A DNA stretch of 54,588 nt from Sphingomonas sanguinis NBRC 13937 (GTDB lineage: Bacteria > Pseudomonadota > Alphaproteobacteria > Sphingomonadales > Sphingomonadaceae). Of the stretch, positions 15,069-23,806 are shown in pieces. The position numbers and the translations under genes were made by a program. The notes beneath the pieces are model-generated. The model was not told the origin of the DNA and did no database searches. It saw only the letters and a list, made by a program, of their open reading frames with translations. Location: assembly GCF_001591005.1 (NCBI RefSeq), contig NZ_BCTY01000024.1, positions 1 to 54,588 of the forward strand. The letters run 5' to 3'. How positions within the stretch are numbered: position 1 is the stretch's first letter; the number at the start of each line of letters is the position of its first letter.

Positions 15069-18023
15069 TCAGGGGGTGGGATAGAGGTCGCGATAGGCGG
15101 GCGCGGCCACGTCGGTGACCGCCACGCCACCGCGCACGTGATGGAGGGTGACGAGCTTGACCGGCTCGATCGCGTTGCCGGGCGCGCCGTCGCTGGTGAC
15201 GGCCAGCGCCAGCGTATTGCGGCCGCGATGGTGCAGGATGCCGTCCGGGATCGGGAACACGCGTTGCGGCCCGACATTGGCGACGAACTGGCCCATATTC
15301 CAGCCGTTGACGAAGATCAGCATGCGGTAGCGACCGGGCGAGCGCGGTGTCTTGGGATCGCCGATCTGGAGGCCGATCGTCGCGTCCTCGCCCTTGGGCA
15401 CGGACAGGTCGAAGACGGTGCGATACCAGCTGGTGCCGGTATAGGGCTTGGCGTCGGCTAGCTTGAGCGACGGCCATGCGCCGTCGGGGAAGCCCGGCAG
15501 CGTCCAGCCCATGCGCTCGCCATACAGACCGCCATTGTTGCTCGGGCCTCGCGCGACGTCCTTAAGCTCTTCGCCGCTCGCACGGCCCTGGATTTTCCAC
15601 GCGATCGGCACGGCAAAGCTGTCGCCGCCCGGCCGCGCGAGCGAGACGGAGATCAGCCCGCGCGGTTCCTTGTGTGCGTCGTCGACGTCGAGGTCCCAGT
15701 TGTGACCGTTCACCCGCACCATCGCCGCCAGCACATGCTCGCCGGGGGCCTGTGCCTCCCGGGGCAGGGCGAATTCCGCGACGCCGGTCGTGATCGGCCG
15801 GGGCAGGCCACCCGCCAGCTCGTGCTGGCCGACCAACTGGCCGTCGAGGAACAGCTGCAGCATCCCCGCGCCACCCGCGCCGTAATGGATCGTGGCGGTC
15901 TGCGCTTGCGGCGAGCCGGTGAAGCGGCCGCGATACCAGACGTCGCCGTCGTGGAAGCCATAGGAGTCCGCGCCGAGATTGGGCTGGCCGGTCGGCGGGC
16001 GTATGGTTGCGACGTTGCGCGCCGTGCCCGCCACGGTCCAGCTAGCATCATCGAAATTGGTCCGCGCTTCGGGCGAACCCTCGGCATAGCGCCACGTCGC
16101 CGCCATCAGGTCGGGGAGGGCCAGAGCCTGGGGCGCGGGCAGGGGGCGTCTGGCGATCAGGCTGCCGCTGACCGAGTGGGTGACGGGCACCGCCTGTCCG
16201 TTCCAGCGGACTGCACGGACCCGGCCCCAGACTTCCAGCGGTGCCGCGGTTTCGGTGTCGCCGGTCAGGTCGAGCGTGTTTCCGCGCACCGTCGCACGGC
16301 GCACCAGCGCCGGACCACGCTCCAGCAGCGCCTCCTGTCGGAAGAAGCTCTGCCCCGCCGCAACGTCGCCGATCAGCAGCAAGAGCGGTGCGCGACCGCC
16401 CCCCTCGATCCGCACGCGGGCGAGGCCGTTGTGCGTGTAGGTCAGGCGCAGGTCGCCCTTCGCGGCGTCGAACGCATTCACGACCTCGCCTTCAACCACC
16501 GTGACCTTGGGCGCGCTCGTGTAGCGCAGCACGGTCTCACCGGATTCGCCCGCCCGGCCGTAGAACAGCGCGACATCCTCCGCGCCGTGGCGGATCGTCG
16601 TCTGCAATTCGGAGGTAGAATAGACCAGCCGCTGCCGTTCGAGATTGACGCCCGCCACCAGCAGCTTTGCATCGCGCCCGTGCAGTTCGTTGGCGAAGCT
16701 GTAGCGCCCGTCGGGCAGGTCCGCAGTGATGGTGAAGCGCGCATCGCCGGTCGCGTTGGACGGCTTGGGCGCGACGAACAGCAGACGCGCGTCGGTGTCG
16801 GGGTTGCGGTCATGATAGACCTGCACCGCATCGCTGCCGGTGATCGTGACCGGTGGCGCCTTCTCCAGCCGCGCGAGATCGGGCACCGCTTGCAGGAACT
16901 GGCCGATCTGCTTCAGCTCCAGTGCCTTGGGCCGCAGGTTGCGCGCCTCGTCGATCGCCGACCCGTAATCGTAAGAGGTATAGACCACCGGCGCGGGCAG
17001 CCAGCCCCAGCTCGTGCCGCCATAGCCCATGTAGATGCTCTGGATCGCGATACCGTTGGCGATGTTGGTGCCGTAGAACACGCGCTGGTATCCGCTGCCG
17101 CGCTGGATTGCGTTGCACGGATACATGCCGTTCGATCCCCAATAATCGAACCAGCCGCCACCGAACTCCGCGATGAAGCCGGGGGTCTTCGGCGAGGCGC
17201 TGGCGCCGCCCCTCGCGCCGCCGGGGCCGTAAAGGCCCCAGTCGGGGGCGGGGGCGCCCCTGGTCGGCTTGTTGTCGACGCCGCACACGCCGCCGGGATA
17301 GCCGTCGAACGCGTAGAGCTCCTGTGGCCCCGGCACGGTCAGCAGCACGTCGGAGCTCTTGGGCACCCAATAACCGTTGCGGCCCTGGTCGTTGTGGAAC
17401 ATCGGCACGGTGATCCCGTCGGCGCGGGCCTTGTCGTACAGATGCTGCATGTAGCGGCCCTGGGCGGGGGTGGTCAGCGCCAATTCGTTCTCGATCTGGT
17501 GGAGGATGACGCTGCCGCCTCGGCCCAGCTGATGACGCGCGATAATCGGGTTGATCCGGTCGAGCCATTCGTCGACCGCTGCGAGATATTCGGGATCGTC
17601 GGTGCGCGCCTTGCCCGGCTGATTGACCAACCAGCCCGGAAAGCCACCGCGCGACAGCTCGGCATTCACATAGGGCCCGGCGCGGGTGATGACATAGAGC
17701 CCTTCCTCCTGCGCCATGGTCAGCACGCGCTCAACGTCGCGGATGCCGGTGAAGTCGTAGACGCCTTTCTTCGGGCTGTGAAAACCCCAGTCGATATAGA
17801 TGGCGACGGTGTTGAAGCCGCTGGCCTTCATCTTCTGCAGGATGTCGCGCCACAGATCGGGCGAGGGCAGGCGGAAGGGGTGGAATTCGCTCGACCAGAT
17901 CAGCGTCGGATTGCCGTCGATGCGTAGCGAGCGGCTGTCGAAGGTGACGCGCGGCACCTCGGTCGGCGGCGCGACCTGGGGCGCGGCGGCACCGGCCAGC
18001 AGCAGGGCGGCAGCCAGGCTCAT
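15069..18023 (-). CDS. Exported beta-galactosidase, GH35
   Basis: A 984-residue enzyme expected to trim galactose or galactan side chains of rhamnogalacturonan I. A signal peptide covers about residues 1-18 (SLAAALLLAGAAAPQV). The catalytic (beta/alpha)8 barrel follows with LIWSSEFHPFRLPSPDLWRD, the acid/base glutamate E180 in HQIENELALT, and the probable nucleophile E286 in GFIAEFGGGWFDYWG. The C-terminal half carries two jelly-roll domains (for example DGDVWYRGRFTGS and YTGTSWYRTVFDLSVPKGED). ATG 18023 overlaps the stop of rhaM by 4 bases (ATGA), which fixes the start. Specificity for galactan rather than another beta-galactoside is inferred from context. Confidence 0.92.
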   Translation of the reverse strand: MSLAAALLLAGAAAPQVAPPTEVPRVTFDSRSLRIDGNPTLIWSSEFHPFRLPSPDLWRDILQKMKASGFNTVAIYIDWGFHSPKKGVYDFTGIRDVERVLTMAQEEGLYVITRAGPYVNAELSRGGFPGWLVNQPGKARTDDPEYLAAVDEWLDRINPIIARHQLGRGGSVILHQIENELALTTPAQGRYMQHLYDKARADGITVPMFHNDQGRNGYWVPKSSDVLLTVPGPQELYAFDGYPGGVCGVDNKPTRGAPAPDWGLYGPGGARGGASASPKTPGFIAEFGGGWFDYWGSNGMYPCNAIQRGSGYQRVFYGTNIANGIAIQSIYMGYGGTSWGWLPAPVVYTSYDYGSAIDEARNLRPKALELKQIGQFLQAVPDLARLEKAPPVTITGSDAVQVYHDRNPDTDARLLFVAPKPSNATGDARFTITADLPDGRYSFANELHGRDAKLLVAGVNLERQRLVYSTSELQTTIRHGAEDVALFYGRAGESGETVLRYTSAPKVTVVEGEVVNAFDAAKGDLRLTYTHNGLARVRIEGGGRAPLLLLIGDVAAGQSFFRQEALLERGPALVRRATVRGNTLDLTGDTETAAPLEVWGRVRAVRWNGQAVPVTHSVSGSLIARRPLPAPQALALPDLMAATWRYAEGSPEARTNFDDASWTVAGTARNVATIRPPTGQPNLGADSYGFHDGDVWYRGRFTGSPQAQTATIHYGAGGAGMLQLFLDGQLVGQHELAGGLPRPITTGVAEFALPREAQAPGEHVLAAMVRVNGHNWDLDVDDAHKEPRGLISVSLARPGGDSFAVPIAWKIQGRASGEELKDVARGPSNNGGLYGERMGWTLPGFPDGAWPSLKLADAKPYTGTSWYRTVFDLSVPKGEDATIGLQIGDPKTPRSPGRYRMLIFVNGWNMGQFVANVGPQRVFPIPDGILHHRGRNTLALAVTSDGAPGNAIEPVKLVTLHHVRGGVAVTDVAAPAYRDLYPTP

Positions 18024-18337
18024 GCGAAGTGGAACATCGGCGTCAGTGGTGCTTCGACCGGGCGGTTGCCCGGCTGCACCTCCATCAGGTCGGCCATGTA
18101 ATCCCACCACCGCTGCATGACCGGCTTGCCGGGAAGCTCATCTCGCTTGTCTTCGGGGTGCAAGCGTAGGACGGCAAAGAGTGCGTTCGTCTCTTCGTCG
18201 AGGAATATGGAATAATCGTGGATTCCCGCCTCGCGCATTGCGTCGGCAAGGTCGGGCCAGATCGCGTCGTGGCGGCGGCGATATTCCTCCGCCATGCCGG
18301 GCTTCAGCATCATGCGGAATGCGATCGGCTGGCTCAT
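18020..18337 (-). CDS. rhaM: L-rhamnose mutarotase
   Basis: A 105-residue protein of the RhaM family, which interconverts the alpha and beta anomers of L-rhamnose and speeds entry of freshly released sugar into catabolism. Family residues are clear: FRMMLKPGMAEEYRRRHDAIW with the catalytic histidine at residue 23, GIHDYSIFLDEETNALFA and the double tryptophan MQRWWDYMADLM near the end. Length equals that of the Escherichia coli enzyme. It is joined by ATGA overlaps to both neighbours (esterase upstream, GH35 downstream). This is strong evidence that free rhamnose is the product handled by the operon. Confidence 0.93.
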   Translation of the reverse strand: MSQPIAFRMMLKPGMAEEYRRRHDAIWPDLADAMREAGIHDYSIFLDEETNALFAVLRLHPEDKRDELPGKPVMQRWWDYMADLMEVQPGNRPVEAPLTPMFHFA

Positions 18338-19302
18338 GCATCGTCTCCAGGAATATTGAGGCCGTGGCGGTGGGCGAAGGTCGCGAAGCGCGCGAGCCAC
18401 GGGTGGGGCTTGCCGTCGGGGCCGATCAGGCGGGGGCCATGACCGCCGGTTTCGACGATATGGAGTTCCGCGGGACGGGGCAGCGCGTGGACCGCCTGGA
18501 ACATGGCAATGCTGTTGGCGACCGGCACGACGGGGTCGTCGGCGGCATGGCCGAGAAAAGTCGGCGGCATGTCGGCGGGCAGGTTCAGCTCGGCGGAATA
18601 GCGCGCGGTCGTCGTGGCGTCGGGGGTTTTGCCGAGCAGTTCGTGTTTCGACTGACCATGGGCGAAGCTCTCGGTCATCGTGATGGCCGGGAAGAGCAGG
18701 CCGACGGCCTTTATCGTTGTCGGCTGGCTGTCCGCCGTGTCGACCGGACTATACGTCTCAAGCGCCGACCGGGACGCTAGCCGCGCCGCGAGATGTCCAC
18801 CGGCCGAAAAGCCCATCGCCGCGATGTTGGTCGGATCGATGCCCCATTCCCGCGCGCGCGAACGGATGACGCGCAGCGCGCGCTGGGCGTCCTGCAAGGG
18901 CGCATCGGGGCCAGCCGCCCATCCGTCATGCGGCAGGCGGTAGAGCAGGTCGAAGGCGGTGACGCCCTGCGCCGCAAACCAGCGCGCGACCGGCGACGGC
19001 GCGCGCCCGACCGCAACGCGAGCATACCCACCGCCGGGGATCAGCAGTACCGCCGCGCCGGTCGGCTTCGTCGCGGGGCAGACGGTCAACATCGGCGTCG
19101 CGACATGTGGCCAGGCGATATTGTCAGCCGGCCCATTGGGTGAGCGCAGCACGAAATCGTCCACCACCGGCGGACCAGGCATACCCGGCGGCGTGGCGGG
19201 CCAGATCGGAAAGCGGCTGGCGGCGGAGGCCGCGATGGCCACGCGCGGCGTTGCGGCGAGCGACAGGCCAGCGGCGATCAAGGTGCGTCGGTCGAGCGTC
19301 AT
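18334..19302 (-). CDS. Exported alpha/beta-hydrolase esterase, probable pectin or RG deacetylase
   Basis: A 322-residue alpha/beta-hydrolase of the acetyl-xylan-esterase/BD-FAE type. The N-terminus LDRRTLIAAGLSLAATP looks like a Tat or Sec signal. An oxyanion loop LIPGGGYARV, nucleophile S166 in AAMGFSAGGHLAARL, aspartate in HAADDPVVPVANS and histidine in ETGGHGPRL complete the triad. It starts 2 bases after the stop of the preceding SGNH gene and overlaps rhaM by 4 bases. In this operon it most likely removes acetyl, or possibly methyl or feruloyl, esters from pectin fragments. The exact ester is not readable from sequence. Confidence 0.82.
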   Translation of the reverse strand: MTLDRRTLIAAGLSLAATPRVAIAASAASRFPIWPATPPGMPGPPVVDDFVLRSPNGPADNIAWPHVATPMLTVCPATKPTGAAVLLIPGGGYARVAVGRAPSPVARWFAAQGVTAFDLLYRLPHDGWAAGPDAPLQDAQRALRVIRSRAREWGIDPTNIAAMGFSAGGHLAARLASRSALETYSPVDTADSQPTTIKAVGLLFPAITMTESFAHGQSKHELLGKTPDATTTARYSAELNLPADMPPTFLGHAADDPVVPVANSIAMFQAVHALPRPAELHIVETGGHGPRLIGPDGKPHPWLARFATFAHRHGLNIPGDDA

Positions 19303-19304
19303 GG

Positions 19305-20504
19305 TCAGTTCCCTGCCGGTCGTTCGCTGCTGGTCGTCATGCTCGCCGCAAGGCGAAAGCTCTCCGGTACGGGCGGCTGGCCGGGGTCGAAAGGAGGCAA
19401 GTCTCGCCGCACGAAGCGGGCGAGCAAGGGCATGGCCCGCATCCGTTCGGCAATGTCGCGGGCCAGCACCCATGCGCCGTAATTGTCGTGATGCGTCGCG
19501 TCGCGTCCGCCATCGTTAAAGGCGAGTGGCGCACGTGCCGGTCCCAGCGCCTCGTAGAAACGGATCGAATCGGCGTTCAGGTCGATCACCGGCACATGTT
19601 CTTCGGCGCCGACCGCGCGGACGGCGGCGGGATAGTCGCCCAACGTCTGCTTGATATGACCATCGACCGTCCATTGGCGCCGTTCGGGCGAGGTAATCAG
19701 GATTGGCGTCACGCCGCGCCGGCGCAGCTCGGCGATATAGGTGCGCAGATAGGTACGATAGGTCGTCGCGGCCTCTACATAGGTCTGCGGCCACTGCATT
19801 TTCTGGTCGTTGTGCCCGAACTGGATCATCGCGACATCGCCGGGCTTAGCGCTCGCTAGCACCTTGTCGAGCCGCAGCTCGGTCAGGATGGATTTGAGCG
19901 TCTCGCCCGACTCCGCATGGTTGGCGACCGCGACGGTCGGCGACAGGAAGACCGGCAGCATCTGCCCCCAGCTGGCGGCCGGTTCGGCGGGCTGGTCGGT
20001 CACGGTGGAATCGCCCAGCAGGAACAGCGTCGGCACTTCGACAGGTGCGATCGTGACGTGGCGCAGGCCCGGCGCAGCACCGAGGATTTCCAGCGTCAGC
20101 CGGTCGTCCCAGTTGCGCGACCCCAGTTCGCGTGGCTTCAGCCGCACCGCGCTTCCCCCCGGCGCGTTGGCGGGCGGGGGGCTAAGGGCAGGCGTGCGCA
20201 CATTCACGATGAAGCGCCGCGTCACGATTTCGCCCGGCCGGATATGCACCGCGTCGAGCATCAGGCGACGGCTTTCGGCCTTGATCGTGGTCTCGGTCGC
20301 GCGGTCGGGGTCGCCCAGAGTCACGGTGACCGCATAATTGCCCGGCAGCACCGCGACCGAGAACAGGTGCGGATCACCCTCGAACCCGTGATCGCCGTTG
20401 AAGCGATGACCGGCTTGCGCGATCAGGTCGAAATCGCGCGAAGGGGACTGGGCGGATGCGATGCTTGCCACGGTCAGCGCCGCCATGGCGATCAGCTGGC
20501 GCAT
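19305..20504 (-). CDS. Exported SGNH hydrolase with an added N-terminal domain, rhamnogalacturonan acetylesterase-like (CE12-like)
   Basis: A 399-residue protein with a signal peptide ending ASIASAQ. Residues 22-155 form a beta-rich domain (HLFSVAVLPGNYAVTVTLGDP, IVTRRFIVNVRTPAL) of the kind seen before some CE12 esterases. The SGNH catalytic part follows: block I FLLGDSTVTD with S166, IQFGHNDQKM as block III, and DATHHDNYGAW carrying the C-terminal Asp and His. It overlaps the upstream esterase gene by 13 bases. Compared with the 271-residue neighbour it has the same catalytic core plus this domain, so the two probably act on different acetyl positions or chain lengths. The start could also be the ATG six codons downstream. 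Confidence 0.85.
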   Translation of the reverse strand: MRQLIAMAALTVASIASAQSPSRDFDLIAQAGHRFNGDHGFEGDPHLFSVAVLPGNYAVTVTLGDPDRATETTIKAESRRLMLDAVHIRPGEIVTRRFIVNVRTPALSPPPANAPGGSAVRLKPRELGSRNWDDRLTLEILGAAPGLRHVTIAPVEVPTLFLLGDSTVTDQPAEPAASWGQMLPVFLSPTVAVANHAESGETLKSILTELRLDKVLASAKPGDVAMIQFGHNDQKMQWPQTYVEAATTYRTYLRTYIAELRRRGVTPILITSPERRQWTVDGHIKQTLGDYPAAVRAVGAEEHVPVIDLNADSIRFYEALGPARAPLAFNDGGRDATHHDNYGAWVLARDIAERMRAMPLLARFVRRDLPPFDPGQPPVPESFRLAASMTTSSERPAGN

Positions 20505-21307
20505 GACGGCCCGCCCGCGGGCGTGGTGCGGGCCAGCGCCGGACGGTCCTTCAGGATATGGCGGGCGATCGGCAGATGCGTCTTCGCTAGTGCGTCCGCG
20601 ATCAGGTCGGCGATCCGGCGCGCGCCGAGTTCGCTGAAATGCGTATCGTCATCGACCGCCTCGGTATAGCCGGGCAATCCTTCGCCCTTGGCGTAATGGA
20701 GATAGTAGATGCGCGAGCCATCCAGGCCGATGCCGTCGATCCAGTGCTCCGACAGGGCCGCGAGGTCGATCAGCGGCACATGTTCCTGCTTCGCCACGCG
20801 CCTCGCCGCGTCCGAATAGGTCGGAAAGCTGGGCACGACATGGCCGTCCTTGAACGCGCGCCGCGTGACGGGGGTCAGCAGCACCGGTCTGGCCTTGGCG
20901 GCACGGGCGACTGCGATGAAGTGCTTCAGATTGGCTTCATAGTCCGGGATGGGGGTATAGCGTTCGGGTTTGGCCTGGTTCGCGTCGTTATGGCCGAACT
21001 GGATAAGCAGCGTGTCGCCCGGCTTCAGGTCCTGGGCGATGGCGTCCAGCCGTCCCTCGGCCATGAAGCTCTTGGTGCTGCGCCCGCCGATCGCGCGATT
21101 GACGACCGTGACCTCCGGCCCGACGGCGCAGCGGAGCATCGAGCCCCAGCCGGACAGCGGATATTTATCGGGCCGATAATCCTGAGCGGTCGAGTCGCTG
21201 GCGATGAAGATGCGGGCGGGGGGCATCGCGTGAGGGGGCGCCCCTGCGAGCAGCAGCGGCAGAGCGGCGACCAACAGTCCGACAGACGCCCGATGACGCT
21301 TCGCCAT
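20492..21307 (-). CDS. Exported rhamnogalacturonan acetylesterase, CE12
   Basis: A 271-residue SGNH hydrolase with a hydrophobic signal segment (VGLLVAALPLLLAGAPPHA). The CE12 signatures are all present: IFIASDSTAQDY with the nucleophile at S39, NRAIGGRSTKSFMAEGR, LLIQFGHNDANQ, and VDDDTHFSELGARRIAD with the Asp-His pair. It removes acetyl groups from galacturonate in rhamnogalacturonan I so that lyases can act. It is the first gene of a seven-gene operon reading leftward to the transporter at 12434 and has an operator-like site 65 bases before its start. AGGGAG lies 9 bases upstream of the ATG. Confidence 0.9.
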   Translation of the reverse strand: MAKRHRASVGLLVAALPLLLAGAPPHAMPPARIFIASDSTAQDYRPDKYPLSGWGSMLRCAVGPEVTVVNRAIGGRSTKSFMAEGRLDAIAQDLKPGDTLLIQFGHNDANQAKPERYTPIPDYEANLKHFIAVARAAKARPVLLTPVTRRAFKDGHVVPSFPTYSDAARRVAKQEHVPLIDLAALSEHWIDGIGLDGSRIYYLHYAKGEGLPGYTEAVDDDTHFSELGARRIADLIADALAKTHLPIARHILKDRPALARTTPAGGPSCAS

Positions 21308-21371
21308 GCACCCGCTCCCTTGTCATGCCTTGCGAACCTGTCCGGTCCGCTTTCCCGAACTATGCGCATCA

Positions 21372-21384
21372 ATCCCACATAGTG
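21372..21384 (+). promoter_or_regulatory. Operator-like site 4 upstream of the CE12-to-transporter operon
   Basis: ATCCCACATAGTG at 21372-21384 matches the locus core ATTCCAYAWAGTG except for one T-to-C change and a following C. It lies between the stop of the IclR-type gene (21413) and the start of the CE12 gene (21307), which indicates an independent promoter for the seven-gene operon. Confidence 0.5.
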
Positions 21385-21412
21385 CAAGACAAGTTTGCTA
21401 TCTGGAATGAAT

Positions 21413-22216
21413 TTAACGGCCTTCTTTCTCCCGCCAGCCCAGGTCGCGGCTGATGGCATGGGCGGTGGCCAACACCTCGCCGGTCAGCGTGGTCATCCGG
21501 TCGTCCGACATATATTGCGCCGCGCTCGACACGCTGATCGCCGCAACGATGCGGCCACTGGCGTCGCGGATAGGGGCCGCGACACAGCGTATCTGGTCCT
21601 CATTTTCCTCCAAGTCGTAGGCGCAACCCAGACCGACATAGCCGCGCATCCGTTCGAGCCAGATCGCATAATCGGGGGCTTTGGGATCGCCGCCGCGCTC
21701 CTCCTCAAACCGCTGGCCCCAGACCCGCACATCGTCGTCGAGCATCAGCGCCTTGCCGAGGCCCGTGGAGGTCATGGGCTGGCGGTCGCCGACCCGGCTC
21801 GATATGTCGACCCGGCGGCGGCCCGGAATCTTGTCAAGATACAGCGCCTTGTCGCCGTCGCGCACGCCCAGATGGACGGTATCTTCCGATGCGGCGGCCA
21901 GCGCCTCGATATGGTCGCGGCCGATCTGGACCACGTCCGCCTGCTGCTGCGCCAGAAAACCGAGCTCGAGCAGCTTCGGTCCCAGGCGATAGCCCTGACG
22001 CGGCGTGAAGATCAGGAAGCGCCGGTCGATGAGTGCGCTCGCCAGCCGGTGCGTCGTGCTGCGCGTCAGGCCCAGCCGCTCGGCCAGTTCGGCCAGTGCG
22101 ATAGGGCGGTCGGCGACTTCGTCGATCAGGTCGAGACCGCGCAGCAGCGTCTGGCTGCCCGTCGGCCCCTTGGTCTCGCTGGATTCGGCTTTGGCGGTTT
22201 TGGCGGGTGCGGGCAT
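21413..22216 (-). CDS. IclR-family transcriptional regulator of the rhamnogalacturonan locus
   Basis: A 267-residue regulator. The N-terminal winged helix-turn-helix (SQTLLRGLDLIDEVADRP, LAERLGLTRSTTHRLASALI) is followed by the effector-binding GAF-like domain of IclR proteins, with GLGKALML, GYVGLGCAYDLEENEDQIRC and AISVSSAAQYMSDDR. ATG 22216 is chosen over the longer frame because GGAGAG precedes it by 8 bases and family alignment begins near there. It sits between the two leftward operons and carries a site resembling the shared operator 44 bases upstream, so autoregulation is likely. Members of this family in pectin loci often respond to keto-deoxy acids; the effector here could be KDG, L-KDR or a related intermediate. 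Its control of the whole locus is inference from motif sharing. Confidence 0.88.
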   Translation of the reverse strand: MPAPAKTAKAESSETKGPTGSQTLLRGLDLIDEVADRPIALAELAERLGLTRSTTHRLASALIDRRFLIFTPRQGYRLGPKLLELGFLAQQQADVVQIGRDHIEALAAASEDTVHLGVRDGDKALYLDKIPGRRRVDISSRVGDRQPMTSTGLGKALMLDDDVRVWGQRFEEERGGDPKAPDYAIWLERMRGYVGLGCAYDLEENEDQIRCVAAPIRDASGRIVAAISVSSAAQYMSDDRMTTLTGEVLATAHAISRDLGWREKEGR

Positions 22217-22259
22217 CGGAAAGGCTCTCCAATCGCGCCACAGTGTCTGCGTGCGCGTA

Positions 22260-22274
22260 CCATATTGTGGAAGT
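22260..22274 (-). promoter_or_regulatory. Operator-like site 5 upstream of the IclR-type gene
   Basis: On the reverse strand the bases read ACTTCCACAATATGG, related to site 3 (TTCCACATTGTGG) and containing a CCACAATATGG near-palindrome. It lies 44 bases before the regulator start, in the gap after the GH28 stop codon. Confidence 0.5.
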
Positions 22275-22328
22275 GTTTGCCCGGACGGGGTGCCGCTGTC
22301 GAGAACAAAGCGCGTCGATGCAGCGCTA

Positions 22329-23804
22329 TCACGGCCAGAATGGCGTGTTCTGTGCATTCGTCTGGATCACCCGGTCCAGAATGATCGCCGCGCGCGCGTC
22401 CCAGCCATCATGCGACAGCACCAGCCCATCGACTTCCAGTCCGTGGACATGTCGTGCCCATAATCCCCAGGCTGGCAGGGGACCGAACATGCTTGGCTCG
22501 GGATACGCGTCGGGACATTCCTCGGGCGTTCGCGCGGCGTCCTCCGCCGTGCCGCCGCCGCGATAATGGAGGCTCAGGCGTGCGAGCGTCACGTCGCAAA
22601 TCGGGCGGTGCCGCAGTCCGGCAATGATTAGCGGATAAGGATGAGCGATGCCGGTCGCCTGGATGTCGGTCAGGCTTATATCACGCATCGCGCCCACGCC
22701 CGTACCTTCCGGCCCGCGTCCGCGATGACCCAGGCGCAGGAAAACCGGGGCGCTGGTCACGTCGGCCATGGACAGCCGTCGCGCAGTCACCCCTTCCATA
22801 ATGCCGCCATCGACCACTTCCAGCGCCAGCCCCCGGCTGCGGTCGAAGCGGCAATCCTCGATAACGATATCGCGAAAGCCGCCATTGCTCTCAGTGCCGA
22901 TCTTGATCCGGCCGGTGGGCCCGTCCCGGTCCGGCGCGAGCTGCTGAGTCGTGCCGAACCGCCCGTCCAGCATCGTTCCCCGATCATAGCCTGACACGGT
23001 GCAGTCGCGTATGATGATATTCTCGACATCGATCGGGTGGCCCATGGCCAGGCTGCTCTTGATGACGATAGCATCGTCATTGGGCGTGTTGACCCGGCAG
23101 CGCGTCACGGTCGCATGACGCACGCCGTCCAGGTCGATCCCGTCGCGTTCGCTGTCGATACGCAATTGATCGAGCGATACATGCGTGCAGCCGGTCAGCA
23201 GAACGGCGATATGCCCGCCGCGATCGATGGTCAGTTCCTCGATTGTAACGCCATGGCAGTCGCGCAGTGCGATCGCCTTGTTGCCGTGGCCGTGCATCGC
23301 CTCGAACCCCGGTTCCAGCGCGGCAATCGCGGCAGCGCTCATGCCCTGCATCGACAGTGGCCGTTCGCCGAGCTGGGCCCGCCAGCGCGATCCGGGGCCG
23401 TTGCGGGTCAGCCCTGTTCCCTCGATCCGGCCCGGCCCGGCAATGGCGATGTCGTGCAGCCCGTCGCCCCAAATCAGGCTGTTATGCCAATGGCTGTGCC
23501 CGAAATCCTGATAGAGCTGGTCTCCGCGCGGTTCGGGATCGTCATAGCATCCGGCGTGCCGCGCCGGATCGGCTGCCTCGATCACCGCGCCCTCGGCCAA
23601 CCACAACGCCACGCCGCTCGCCAGTTGGATCGAGAAGCAGAGATAGCGCCCGGCGGGCAGCGTCACCGTCCCGCCGCCGGTGCTCCCGACATGGGCAATG
23701 GCGCGGTTGATCGCGTGGTGGTCGAGCGTTTGCCCGTCGCCGCGCGCCCCGGCTTGCACCACGTCCACCGATTGCCGGGCATGGACCGGCGCGGCGAAGC
23801 GCAT
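22329..23804 (-). CDS. GH28 family glycosidase (polygalacturonase or RG galacturonohydrolase-like)
   Basis: A 491-residue right-handed beta-helix protein of family GH28. It starts with VDVVQAGARGDGQTLDHHAINRAI. Aspartates in RDGIDLDG (about 221-227) and NTPNDDAIVIKSS (about 239-251) match the family active site, and RIKIGTESNGGF matches the RIK motif. The usual GHG motif is not obvious; a GYDRGTMLDGRFG stretch stands in its place, so specificity may be unusual. No signal peptide is visible from ATG 23804, which is set by a 2-base gap after the PL22 stop, so it may act in the cytoplasm or the start may be misjudged. A role in splitting GalA from Rha-containing oligomers fits the locus but is inferred. 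Confidence 0.82.
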   Translation of the reverse strand: MRFAAPVHARQSVDVVQAGARGDGQTLDHHAINRAIAHVGSTGGGTVTLPAGRYLCFSIQLASGVALWLAEGAVIEAADPARHAGCYDDPEPRGDQLYQDFGHSHWHNSLIWGDGLHDIAIAGPGRIEGTGLTRNGPGSRWRAQLGERPLSMQGMSAAAIAALEPGFEAMHGHGNKAIALRDCHGVTIEELTIDRGGHIAVLLTGCTHVSLDQLRIDSERDGIDLDGVRHATVTRCRVNTPNDDAIVIKSSLAMGHPIDVENIIIRDCTVSGYDRGTMLDGRFGTTQQLAPDRDGPTGRIKIGTESNGGFRDIVIEDCRFDRSRGLALEVVDGGIMEGVTARRLSMADVTSAPVFLRLGHRGRGPEGTGVGAMRDISLTDIQATGIAHPYPLIIAGLRHRPICDVTLARLSLHYRGGGTAEDAARTPEECPDAYPEPSMFGPLPAWGLWARHVHGLEVDGLVLSHDGWDARAAIILDRVIQTNAQNTPFWP

Positions 23805-23806
23805 GG

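Noticed and set aside
15672..17927. Plus-strand frame of about 750 codons across the GH35 gene
   Set aside because: No family features; explained by codon bias of the GH35 gene, which has both catalytic glutamates.
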